A stretch of DNA of 6,901 nt from Bacillota bacterium (lineage in GTDB: Bacteria > Bacillota > Bacilli > Bacillales > Cytobacillaceae): assembly GCA_023387295.1 (NCBI GenBank), contig JAEWIG010000174.1, positions 1 to 6,901 of the forward strand. Direction: 5' to 3'. Each line of letters begins with the position of its first letter. The first letter of the stretch is position 1. The notes beneath the pieces were generated by a model. The model was given only the letters and a program-made list of their open reading frames with translations. It was not told the DNA's origin and ran no database searches. Shown piece by piece: positions 1 through 5,815 of the stretch. The position numbers were made by a program, and so were the translations under genes.

Positions 1-1414
1 GGATAAATGTTTTCCCTACATTTCCAGTTATTCCGTGCCGTTCAACTACTAAAAGGGGTAGAACATCCTGCTGCAAACACGGCTGGACAATACCGTCCTT
101 AACATTTAAGGTAAATTCCTTCCCTCCTGTTAAGTTTTGAAATGGGATGGCTTCGATTGATCGTACTTTTGCACGACTTCCAGTTGCATTAATTGTAAGC
201 TCATTTCTAGAAACTGCTTTTCGTTTAATCGATTTTTTTACAGTATCGGGATATGTATACTGTGGAATTTCAATTGTTAATTCACCTTTTACTGCTGCCT
301 TTTTCCCTGCTAAATATACTTGGTCAATTGTCATGTTCATGAGATCGCTAATAACAGTAATATCCGCTCTTTTACCCGGAGCAATGACGCCAATGTCTTT
401 AAATCCAAAGTGAGTTGCAGGATTAATGGTAGCCATTTGGATTGCTTCAACAGGGTCAATGCCTTCAGCGATCGTCCGGCGAACAATATCGTTCATATGA
501 CCGTATTTTAGGAGGTCTGCAGGAATCATATCATCGGAAACAAGTATTGCTCTTCTAGAATCTAGACCTTCCTCGGTTATTGCGCGGATACATTCTGCCA
601 TATTTCTTTGCGAGGAACCTTCGCGCATAAAAACACTAACACCGTAGCGAAGTTTCTCTACCATTTCTTCTTTTGTCGTTGTTTCATGGCAAGAAACATG
701 CGTTCCCCCACTAATAATATGGGCAGCAAGCTCTTTGCCGAATAAACCTGGGGCATTTCCCTCAACTGTTTTGCCAATGCTATTTGCGTATGCTACAGCT
801 GCAACAAGATCATCAATCAGTTCTGGGGCATGCTCATAAACCGGATGGATATTACTAAAGCTTTGGATTTCTCCAATCCCTTGGACAAATGGATCTGAAA
901 GTAAATCCTTCATATCCTTTGCGGAAACGTTATATCCGGAGGTTTCTAAACCGGGGGCGTCTGGAACTGCACAAGGAACAGTGAACAAAATCCGATTCGG
1001 TAGCGTTTTCGCTTCCTCGATCATTGATTTCATTCCTTGCACCCCAAGTACATTCCCAATTTCATGAGGATCACCAATAAGAGTAGTTGTTCCTGTCGGA
1101 ATGGATAGCTTAGAAAATTCGGTACATGTTAGCATGGCGCTTTCAAAATGCATATGTGAATCAATAAACCCTGGGCTAATGAATTTTCCTCGGATATCTT
1201 CAACAACTGTTTTAGGTCCAATTAATTCTCTTGCGTCTCCGACCATTAAAATATATTCACCTTTTATAGCAACATCCGCTTCATAAATTTCTCTCGTTAT
1301 CACATTGATGAAATAACCACCCTCTAATACTAGATCAGCGAACAGGCTAGGGTTTAGTAAAACATCGATTAATTTCCGATACTGTAATGCCTGTTTTATT
1401 TTCAATGCGTCCAT
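1..1414 (-). CDS. Adenine-deaminase-family amidohydrolase, C-terminus cut by window edge
   Basis: The 471 visible residues align by eye over their whole length with adenine deaminases (adenine to hypoxanthine plus ammonia; two-metal amidohydrolase fold; E. coli Ade is just under 600 residues), so roughly 100 C-terminal residues lie beyond position 1. Visible motifs are PGFIDSHMHFES (metal HxH at H87/H89), GDPHEIGNVLG (114-124), GIGE (bridging-type E182), SCHE (H243), MREGSSQRN (263-271), VSDD (catalytic-type Asp, 292-295) and IGVIAPGKRADI (341-352). One ligand position differs: the usual DGHAPG reads EGNAPG, giving N220 where family members have His. The ATG start is supported by AGGAGGA at 1422-1428, which lies inside the 3' end of the pentamer gene only 4 bases upstream, so translation is probably coupled. 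Family membership is secure. The substrate is not: the N220 change and the BMC context leave room for another ring substrate such as xanthine or an aminoimidazole. The reading frame is open throughout, so it does not look like a pseudogene. Confidence 0.9.
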   Translation of the reverse strand, partial: MDALKIKQALQYRKLIDVLLNPSLFADLVLEGGYFINVITREIYEADVAIKGEYILMVGDARELIGPKTVVEDIRGKFISPGFIDSHMHFESAMLTCTEFSKLSIPTGTTTLIGDPHEIGNVLGVQGMKSMIEEAKTLPNRILFTVPCAVPDAPGLETSGYNVSAKDMKDLLSDPFVQGIGEIQSFSNIHPVYEHAPELIDDLVAAVAYANSIGKTVEGNAPGLFGKELAAHIISGGTHVSCHETTTKEEMVEKLRYGVSVFMREGSSQRNMAECIRAITEEGLDSRRAILVSDDMIPADLLKYGHMNDIVRRTIAEGIDPVEAIQMATINPATHFGFKDIGVIAPGKRADITVISDLMNMTIDQVYLAGKKAAVKGELTIEIPQYTYPDTVKKSIKRKAVSRNELTINATGSRAKVRSIEAIPFQNLTGGKEFTLNVKDGIVQPCLQQDVLPLLVVERHGITGNVGKTFI

Positions 1415-1418
1415 TGCT

Positions 1419-1697
1419 CTATCCTCCTAACGTTGTTCCTTCTAAACTATCAATAATCCCAATAATCGCGGCATCTATTGGTGCCTCTTTATTTCGTATT
1501 GCTTTTGATGCCATGCTCCCTGTTACGAAGATCACGCGTTCACCAATTCCAGCACCAACAGTATCTACAGTAATGATTGGGCTGGAATTAGCTGTTCCAT
1601 CTAACCCGATTGGTTGGGTAATTAATAGTTTAGTTCCGACAAGATTCTCATCTTTCCTCGTGGCAGTTACTCGACCAACAACCATTCCCATTTGCAT
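1419..1697 (-). CDS. BMC-P / EutN-CcmL family pentameric vertex protein
   Basis: This 92-residue protein has the usual length and the full signature of the EutN/CcmL family, whose pentamers cap the vertices of microcompartment shells. Visible motifs are MVVGRVTATRK at 5-15, LVGTKLLITQP at 19-29, VDTVGAGIGERV at 44-55, VTGSMASKAI at 58-67, and APIDAAIIGIIDS at 72-84. The start is the first of three nearby ATGs (residues 1, 3 and 5); AAGGGG at 1707-1712 lies 9 bases upstream and overlaps the stop codon of the preceding flavoprotein gene, so the two are probably translationally coupled. Its 3' end carries the ribosome binding site of the following amidohydrolase gene. It is the only BMC-P gene seen here; other BMC-P paralogues could lie outside the window. 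Confidence 0.95.
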   Translation of the reverse strand: MQMGMVVGRVTATRKDENLVGTKLLITQPIGLDGTANSSPIITVDTVGAGIGERVIFVTGSMASKAIRNKEAPIDAAIIGIIDSLEGTTLGG

Positions 1698-1710
1698 TCT
1701 GACCGTCCCC

Positions 1711-2448
1711 TTATTGTTTAATCACTGAAATCGCCAGCTCTTTTGCCGTATCAAGGGCAAGGGGCGTAATGATCGTTTCCCTCGAAATGAATAGCTTTTT
1801 GTCATTTTGTTGATGGTAATAACGTATTGTTTTCTCAGTAATGACTGATTTTGATTGGATTTCACGATTAGAAGTAATGAAACTATCTTGCTCATTTATT
1901 AGTTGAATGCCCATTGATTTTAGCTCAGCTATTTGGTTTGACATTTTTCTTTTCAAAAAATGTGAACCTTTATCTAAGCCGTTAATTGTCCAAAGTGGAT
2001 GGTAAGGATCAATTCCAGTTTTTAGTCCAATTACTTTTTTACCAGAAAAAAGTGCTTTCAAAATGAATCGGACAAACGGGTTTTGATCATGTAATAATAG
2101 AATGTTAGTCGCCATTGAAAATGAGAATATGGGAATCAAAATAGCATCCACTTTATCGAGGATACGGTCTTGTAACTGTGCTTTCGACAACCAATTGTCA
2201 TTTTCGATTAAGTTGATTAATTGTGTTAGTGGGTATTCTGCTAATAATGAATCATCAGCTGAAAATAGGACTGATACTTCACCGTTTCGAAGGTTTTTGA
2301 CATATTGGAGTCCTTCCTCCATTCCAATAAGATGAGAAGTAAGTAAAGCTAGAACCATTCGTTTCTTATTTACTTTAGTAGAGCTATTTCGGTAGAGTAG
2401 TTCATACAGAGTATGATTGACCATTTCACTCTGCTTGTTAGATCTCAT
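1711..2448 (-). CDS. Probable BMC-associated flavoprotein (HFCD-like fold)
   Basis: This 245-residue protein resembles the flavoprotein family often encoded in microcompartment operons, related to the phosphopantothenoylcysteine-decarboxylase/UbiX fold. The core starts with a beta strand RMVLALLTSHL (30-40) and a helix, then EVSVLFSAD (57-65), KVDAILIPIFSFSMATN (99-115) and the segment KALFSGKKVIGLKTGIDP (131-148), which matches the pattern of a Rossmann-like flavin or nucleotide site. The C-terminus ends in IITPLALDTAKELAISVI (226-243), a motif I recall from several BMC accessory proteins, where it usually reads TPLARD. Residues 8-20 (EMVNHTLYELLYR) form a short amphipathic helix separated from the core by a polar linker, as expected of an encapsulation peptide. 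The ATG is two bases after the BMC-H3 stop, with GGTGA upstream. The function of the family is not settled; a redox role or flavin handling for the UbiX/UbiD pair is inference. The family call comes from visual patterns only and could be wrong. Confidence 0.6.
   Translation of the reverse strand: MRSNKQSEMVNHTLYELLYRNSSTKVNKKRMVLALLTSHLIGMEEGLQYVKNLRNGEVSVLFSADDSLLAEYPLTQLINLIENDNWLSKAQLQDRILDKVDAILIPIFSFSMATNILLLHDQNPFVRFILKALFSGKKVIGLKTGIDPYHPLWTINGLDKGSHFLKRKMSNQIAELKSMGIQLINEQDSFITSNREIQSKSVITEKTIRYYHQQNDKKLFISRETIITPLALDTAKELAISVIKQ
2389..2430 (-). other. Candidate encapsulation peptide at N-terminus of the flavoprotein
   Basis: Codons 7-20 give SEMVNHTLYELLYR, a short amphipathic helix with hydrophobic residues at 9, 10, 14, 17 and 18, followed by the linker NSSTKVNKK before the first core beta strand. 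Position and shape fit a cargo-targeting helix. It is inferred from pattern only. Confidence 0.45.
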
Positions 2449-2450
2449 GA

Positions 2451-2735
2451 TTACTCACCAGTCATTTTTGATAACAGCACTCTTTCCACTTCACTATGTG
2501 GTCTAGGAATAACATGTACAGATACTAGCTCACCAACCCGATTTGCCGCTTCAGCCCCAGCGTCAGTCGCGGCTTTTACCGCTCCTACATCTCCTCTTAC
2601 CATGACGGTCACTAGTCCAAAACCGATTTTTTCATATCCGCATATTTCCACATTTGCTGCTTTTACCATTGCATCGGCTGCTTCGACAGCACCAACCAAA
2701 CCCTTTGTTTCAACTAACCCTAATGCTTCACCCAT
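2451..2735 (-). CDS. BMC-H shell protein 3 (hexamer, GFG pore loop)
   Basis: This is a 94-residue single BMC-domain protein that should form hexameric facets of the shell. Visible signatures are ALGLVETKG (4-12), DAMVKAANVE (21-30), GLVTVMVRGDVGAVKAA (40-56) and the end-of-domain motif VSVHVIPRPHSE (71-82). The pore loop reads KIGFG at 36-40, whereas PduA/EutM-like proteins usually have KIGSG; F39 would line and narrow the central pore. An in-frame ATG lies six codons upstream (start at 2753), but that stretch is itself the ribosome binding site AAGGAGG (2744-2750), which sits 8 bases before the ATG at 2733-2735. The downstream ATG is therefore chosen, and it gives the normal family N-terminus. 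The gene overlaps the end of BMC-H2 by 8 bases, implying coupled translation. Confidence 0.95.
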   Translation of the reverse strand: MGEALGLVETKGLVGAVEAADAMVKAANVEICGYEKIGFGLVTVMVRGDVGAVKAATDAGAEAANRVGELVSVHVIPRPHSEVERVLLSKMTGE

Positions 2736-3111
2736 TGTTATTTCCTCCTTCATGATCTAAATGATTATTTGGATTTAAATCTAGGTCATTTGACTGCTCG
2801 TTCATTAAAAGCGATTTATTCTCAAGCTTAAATATTGGAATTAGTTTTGTGGCTATCTCTGAGTGCGCTCTGGGTATAACGTGAGAGGAAATGACTATCC
2901 CAATTCGTTCTGCTGCGTTTTTCCCAGCATCTACAGCTGATTTAACCGCAGCAACATCTCCACTAAAATGAACAGTTACTCCTAGATATCCACTTACACC
3001 GATAACTTTTTCAATTCCGATTATTTCTACATCAGCAGCTTTTACAGCAGCATCAGCAGCAGAAACAGCTGTTAAATAACCGACTGTTTCAATTAATCCT
3101 AGTGCTTGCAA
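2728..3111 (-). CDS. BMC-H shell protein 2 with long pore loop and polar C-terminal tail
   Basis: This 127-residue protein carries one BMC domain (residues 1-92: ALGLIETVG at 3-11, AVKAADVE at 22-29, FSGDVAAVKSAVDAG at 49-63, SSHVIPRAHSE at 75-85) and should be a hexameric facet protein. The pore segment EKVIGVSGYLG is about four residues longer than the KIGxG form of its two paralogues, so the pore will have a different size or chemistry. After the domain comes a tail of about 33 residues (95-127), rich in Asn, Asp, Glu and Leu and probably disordered; in standard BMC-H hexamers the termini lie on the concave face, usually taken as the outer side. The tail's last residues are encoded across the ribosome binding site of BMC-H3. 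The start is TTG, supported by GGAGGG at 3120-3125 and by the typical family N-terminus. Confidence 0.93.
   Translation of the reverse strand: MQALGLIETVGYLTAVSAADAAVKAADVEIIGIEKVIGVSGYLGVTVHFSGDVAAVKSAVDAGKNAAERIGIVISSHVIPRAHSEIATKLIPIFKLENKSLLMNEQSNDLDLNPNNHLDHEGGNNNG
2744..2750 (-). promoter_or_regulatory. Ribosome binding site AAGGAGG deciding the start of BMC-H3
   Basis: AAGGAGG lies 8 bases before the ATG at 2733-2735 and inside the coding region of the BMC-H2 tail. It excludes the earlier in-frame ATG (2751-2753), which lies immediately before it. Confidence 0.85.
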
Positions 3112-3119
3112 TGATAATT

Positions 3120-3125
3120 CCCTCC
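3120..3125 (-). promoter_or_regulatory. Ribosome binding site GGAGGG deciding the TTG start of BMC-H2
   Basis: GGAGGG ends 8 bases before TTG (3109-3111), which gives the expected family start MQALGLIE. Confidence 0.8.
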
Positions 3126-3141
3126 ACTTCAGTAGGAATAA

Positions 3142-4113
3142 TTAGTTCGTTCTTTCTGTTTCTTTCAGGATCTGTTCCGCTACCTGTGATATGGCTTCAT
3201 TATTTCCGTACAAAAGTAGATAATTTTTCTCTAAAGCGAAGCCGAAAGTAAAATCGGCTAATTTCTTTAATAATCGGTCGAGTAATAAGATTGATGTGTA
3301 GGAGTCAATTCCCTCAATTGCCGCAACCGCCTCCACTTGCGTTTTTAAACCAAGCTGCTTCGTTAGCCACGGACTTGGAGAGGGAGTTTTATAAGCATTT
3401 ACTTGTTTATAAGCATTCTGTGAGAGGGATTGGAAAATTGATTTTGTTGCCTTACTAACGATTTCTGAATCATTTTCATAAAGTTCAAGAGCAAAGCTTT
3501 GTTTATTCTCTCTATCCCAAGTCATGTAATATTTCATAGAAGGATAGCTTCTCAGTGCTTCATTTAAAAGAAATAACTGACCTGCCGTGCAATGGTTGGA
3601 TACAATGACACCGATAGAGTTTGCTTTTATAGAACGTTGAAAAGAGTTTTGAAGACTTGAATGTAAGTTCGAAAACAGCCATGCTTTCACTCCGTCTTTT
3701 GTTTGCCCAATAAATACACTTTTTTCACTTTTTTCTATAGCTGCTGTTGGATGATTTTTATTATAGGAAGTGTGTCCTTGGATAAGTGAAAGTGATTGTA
3801 GCTTGGCTAGATGATTACTATGAATGCTCTTTGTTAGAAAACGATCATTATTTTTCGAATTTATGTTTTCTAGCCGAAAATCTTTTTCTTGTTCACTTGA
3901 AAGGTATGAAAGTCTTTTCTCAATATTTTTTTGTTGATAATTTGGACGATTTATTTTCGGAATCGTGTCATTATGGTTTCTCTTCTCGCTAACATTTTTA
4001 GTTGATTTTGCATAAATGTTACGAGGTTCACCATTGATTAAAGGGTTTTCCTTTGTTTTTTGGGATGCTGGTTTCATAACTTCTTGTACGATTGTTTTCA
4101 TGAATTCAGACAA
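3142..4113 (-). CDS. Unrecognised BMC-locus protein with two degenerate BMC-like domains
   Basis: I do not recognise this 323-residue protein as a named family. Three parts are visible. Residues 1-15 (MSEFMKTIVQEVMKP) form an amphipathic helix with hydrophobics at 4, 5, 8, 9, 12 and 13, the usual look of an encapsulation peptide. Residues 16-130 are rich in Asn, Lys, Ser and Glu and are probably disordered. Residues 164-319 look like two diverged BMC domains in tandem. The second (from 262) aligns with BMC-H3 without gaps through its first half: AVAAIE with ALGLVE, the D of LLLDR with that of AADAM, and K at the equivalent place four residues on; YLLLYGNNEAISQVAE then matches LVTVMVRGDVGAVKAA. 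The first (about 164-232) has SIGVIVSN...LLNEALRS and FALELYENDSEIVSKATKSI. It may be a BMC-T-like trimer or a protein linking shell to core. The TTG start has GGAGGTGA at 4120-4127. The gene is certain; the fold reading is inference. Confidence 0.8.
   Translation of the reverse strand: MSEFMKTIVQEVMKPASQKTKENPLINGEPRNIYAKSTKNVSEKRNHNDTIPKINRPNYQQKNIEKRLSYLSSEQEKDFRLENINSKNNDRFLTKSIHSNHLAKLQSLSLIQGHTSYNKNHPTAAIEKSEKSVFIGQTKDGVKAWLFSNLHSSLQNSFQRSIKANSIGVIVSNHCTAGQLFLLNEALRSYPSMKYYMTWDRENKQSFALELYENDSEIVSKATKSIFQSLSQNAYKQVNAYKTPSPSPWLTKQLGLKTQVEAVAAIEGIDSYTSILLLDRLLKKLADFTFGFALEKNYLLLYGNNEAISQVAEQILKETERTN
4069..4113 (-). other. Candidate encapsulation peptide at N-terminus of the 323-residue protein
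   Basis: Codons 1-15 give MSEFMKTIVQEVMKP. Hydrophobic residues repeat in pairs every four positions (4/5, 8/9, 12/13) with polar or charged residues between them, then a Pro/Ser/Lys-rich linker follows. This is the general shape of BMC encapsulation peptides such as that of PduP. It is inferred from pattern only. Confidence 0.5.
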
Positions 4114-4119
4114 ATCATC

Positions 4120-4127
4120 TCACCTCC
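4120..4127 (-). promoter_or_regulatory. Ribosome binding site GGAGGTGA deciding the TTG start of the 323-residue protein
   Basis: GGAGGTGA matches the anti-Shine-Dalgarno core perfectly and ends 6 bases before TTG (4111-4113). The next in-frame ATG is residue 5, too far away and inside the amphipathic helix. Confidence 0.8.
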
Positions 4128-4128
4128 A

Positions 4129-4392
4129 CTAAAGGATTTTGCTAAGTTCTGAATGTGGACGAGGAATAACATGGAAAGATACAAGCTCTCCTCCTGTTTT
4201 GCTATGTGCCGTTTTTCCAACTTCTACAGCAGCAGTAACTGCCGCCACATCACCCTCAATGATAACCGTAATGAGGCCAGAGCCCACTCGTTTTAAATCT
4301 ACTAAATTTACATTTGCAGCCTTTGCCATTGAATCTAGTGCTTCAATGGCAGCTGTTAATCCTCTTGTTTCAATCATCCCGATTGCCTTCAA
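4129..4392 (-). CDS. BMC-H shell protein 1 (hexamer, GSG pore loop)
   Basis: This 87-residue single BMC-domain protein is the plainest of the three hexamer-forming shell proteins. Visible signatures are AIGMIETRG (3-11), DSMAKAANVNLV (20-31), GLITVIIEGDVAAVTAAVE (39-57) and VSFHVIPRPHSE (71-82). The pore loop RVGSG at 35-39 is the common small-residue type. Compared with typical paralogues it has no N- or C-terminal extension. The start is TTG: GGGAGG at 4400-4405 lies 7 bases upstream and the first residues match the family N-terminus exactly; the next ATG (residue 6) would cut into the first beta strand. It is the first shell gene after the enzyme block, separated from the UbiD gene by an 85-base spacer, the longest gap in the operon. 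Confidence 0.95.
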   Translation of the reverse strand: MKAIGMIETRGLTAAIEALDSMAKAANVNLVDLKRVGSGLITVIIEGDVAAVTAAVEVGKTAHSKTGGELVSFHVIPRPHSELSKIL

Positions 4393-4399
4393 TTATTAT

Positions 4400-4405
4400 C
4401 CTCCC
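4400..4405 (-). promoter_or_regulatory. Ribosome binding site GGGAGG deciding the TTG start of BMC-H1
   Basis: GGGAGG lies 7 bases before TTG (4390-4392). No ATG lies at suitable spacing, and the TTG gives the standard BMC-H N-terminus. Confidence 0.8.
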
Positions 4406-4420
4406 TTCTTATCCAGCAAC

Positions 4421-4476
4421 TGTCCACTCCACGCGTACAAATAACGCCGTTTTGTCCACGACCGGTGCCAGGCACC
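4421..4476. repeat. REP-like intergenic element with GGTGCC-A-GGCACC palindrome
   Basis: The only sizeable spacer in the operon holds a perfect 6+1+6 palindrome at 4464-4476, one base after the UbiD stop codon, and two copies of TGTCCAC (4421-4427 and 4453-4459). From memory, GGTGCCTGGCACC next to TGTCCA-type sequence is a common dispersed intergenic element in Bacillus-like genomes; there is only one copy here, so repetition cannot be shown from this window. Read on the transcribed strand it is not followed by a T-run, so it does not look like an intrinsic terminator. It could still affect mRNA processing or stability between enzyme and shell genes. Confidence 0.5.
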
Positions 4477-4477
4477 A

Positions 4478-5815
4478 CTAGAGGTAGTCTTCAAGGTTTA
4501 TTTCGATTGGGATGGACGTTCGTTTGAATAGATTTTCTTGTCCTAGCGGATATGTTGCGTCTATTCCCATCTTGTCAGAGACGCCTCTTAAGTTATGGGA
4601 AGACTCTAGTGGAGAGCCTTTTGCTCCAGGCACAATGAAAACATCATGTGCAGCTTGAACTCTTGTAGCGATGGCCCATTCGACATCATCTGAATCGAAA
4701 ATATCGACATCATCATTGACGACAACTACATGTTTTAAATCCTTATCACTAGCAAATGCGGCAAGTGCTGCCTGCTTACCGTCTCCTTCTGATTTCTTTT
4801 CAATTTGAATAACAGCATGATAACGAGCAACACCCCCCATTGAAATATGTACAGCTTTAATATTAGGGACAACCTGCCTTACTGTACTAAATAGTGTTGC
4901 TTCGCGGACGAGGGCCATTGGTAAACGTTCCTCGAAACTTGATGGAAAAATGGTTTGGTTTATTGTGTTATTCCGATAGGTAACAGCTGTTATCTCTACT
5001 ACTGGCTGTGGGGTGCGGAACCCATAATAGCCAGCTAATTCACCAAAAGGTCCTTCCATCTCTCTCTGATGTGGGAGCATTCTTCCTTCAAAAACAATTT
5101 CAGCTTCAGCTAAAACATCTAAATCAACGGTTTTACAGCGTACAACATCTAAGGATTGTCCAAGTAAAGCACCTGCCACATCTAATTTGTCTGTATGATA
5201 TAGATGTGTACTTATTTGTGAAGCTAAAACAACGGCAGGTACTACTCCGAACATGACAGCAACTTCCATCGATTCTCCAAGCTTTTCATAATGAGCATAT
5301 TGGTCATTTAACTCTTGAGATGTAATTAAAATGTTCGTTTGATTTCCGCCAAGATACTGCATTCTTCTTATGGATGTATATCTCTTTTTTCCTGTTAAAT
5401 CCTTTACTACTAGAACACCTGATACGTAATAGGCACCGGAATCTTCAGCATGAAAGGTCGGAATTGGGAATAGATCGGCTAAATCAAAATCACCAGTCAC
5501 AAGATTTTCTTGTACAGGACCTGTAGCCTTTAATGTTGTTGGGATAGGCTGAACAATGGATTCGATTATTTTTGGAATTAAATCCTTTTGATGAACTCCT
5601 AAGCTGTCAGCTATAAGCACTCGGTCTCCCCCTAAACCTGCTGACATCATAGATTGATAGCCTTTAATTTTTTCGAAAAGGAAAGGTTGTTTCCCATTTT
5701 TCGAATTGATGATTGCACCGAGCTCAAAGCGAGGGTCGACTTCCTTTCGTACACGGTACAATAAGCCTCTCTGCTCCCACTCATTTAATAAGCCTCTCAT
5801 AGTTACTTGATTCAC
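4478..5815 (-). CDS. ubiD: UbiD-family prenylated-FMN-dependent (de)carboxylase
   Basis: This 445-residue protein belongs to the UbiD family, which decarboxylates aromatic or unsaturated acids using prenylated FMN made by UbiX; the preceding gene is a UbiX. It begins MRGLLNEWEQRGLL, the usual family N-terminus, and shows SGAYYVSGVLVVKD (126-139), SIRRMQ (148-153), AVMFGVVPAVVLA (186-198), DLDVLAEAEIVFEG (231-244) and EGPFGELAGYYGF (254-266). R151, E254 and E259 fit the catalytic Arg and Glu pair. Two positions that ligate the cofactor metal in E. coli UbiD and Fdc1 appear changed: Asn to Y146 and Glu to K210. The start is GTG, overlapping the UbiX stop by four bases (GTGA), with GGGGTGA upstream. 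It is unlikely to be the ubiquinone enzyme, because it sits in a catabolic BMC operon; a heterocyclic carboxylate such as 4-amino-5-imidazolecarboxylate is a possible substrate (inference). Confidence 0.92.
   Translation of the reverse strand: MNQVTMRGLLNEWEQRGLLYRVRKEVDPRFELGAIINSKNGKQPFLFEKIKGYQSMMSAGLGGDRVLIADSLGVHQKDLIPKIIESIVQPIPTTLKATGPVQENLVTGDFDLADLFPIPTFHAEDSGAYYVSGVLVVKDLTGKKRYTSIRRMQYLGGNQTNILITSQELNDQYAHYEKLGESMEVAVMFGVVPAVVLASQISTHLYHTDKLDVAGALLGQSLDVVRCKTVDLDVLAEAEIVFEGRMLPHQREMEGPFGELAGYYGFRTPQPVVEITAVTYRNNTINQTIFPSSFEERLPMALVREATLFSTVRQVVPNIKAVHISMGGVARYHAVIQIEKKSEGDGKQAALAAFASDKDLKHVVVVNDDVDIFDSDDVEWAIATRVQAAHDVFIVPGAKGSPLESSHNLRGVSDKMGIDATYPLGQENLFKRTSIPIEINLEDYL

Noticed and set aside
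147..511. Plus-strand open frames over the adenine-deaminase region, and similar ones at 1101-1286, 1387-1728, 2102-2335, 2413-2760, 3786-3992, 4139-4444 and 5008-5256
   Set aside because: All lie opposite well-supported minus-strand genes, have no ribosome binding sites or recognisable motifs, and read as antisense shadows.
1..1414. Adenine-deaminase homologue as a broken pseudogene
   Set aside because: The frame is open over 471 codons with nearly all family motifs; it is cut only by the window edge.
2736..2753. Upstream ATG giving BMC-H3 an MKEEIT extension
   Set aside because: Those codons are the ribosome binding site of the downstream ATG, and the shorter protein has the family N-terminus.
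4393..4440. Possible promoter before BMC-H1 (TGGACA and a TAAT-like box on the minus strand)
   Set aside because: The nearest TATAAT-like sequence lies about 20 bases from the TGGACA and overlaps the ribosome binding site and start codon, so the spacing and position do not fit a real promoter.
4464..4476. Intrinsic terminator at the palindrome after the UbiD gene
   Set aside because: The arms are separated by one base, so only a short stem could form, and no T-run follows on the transcribed strand.
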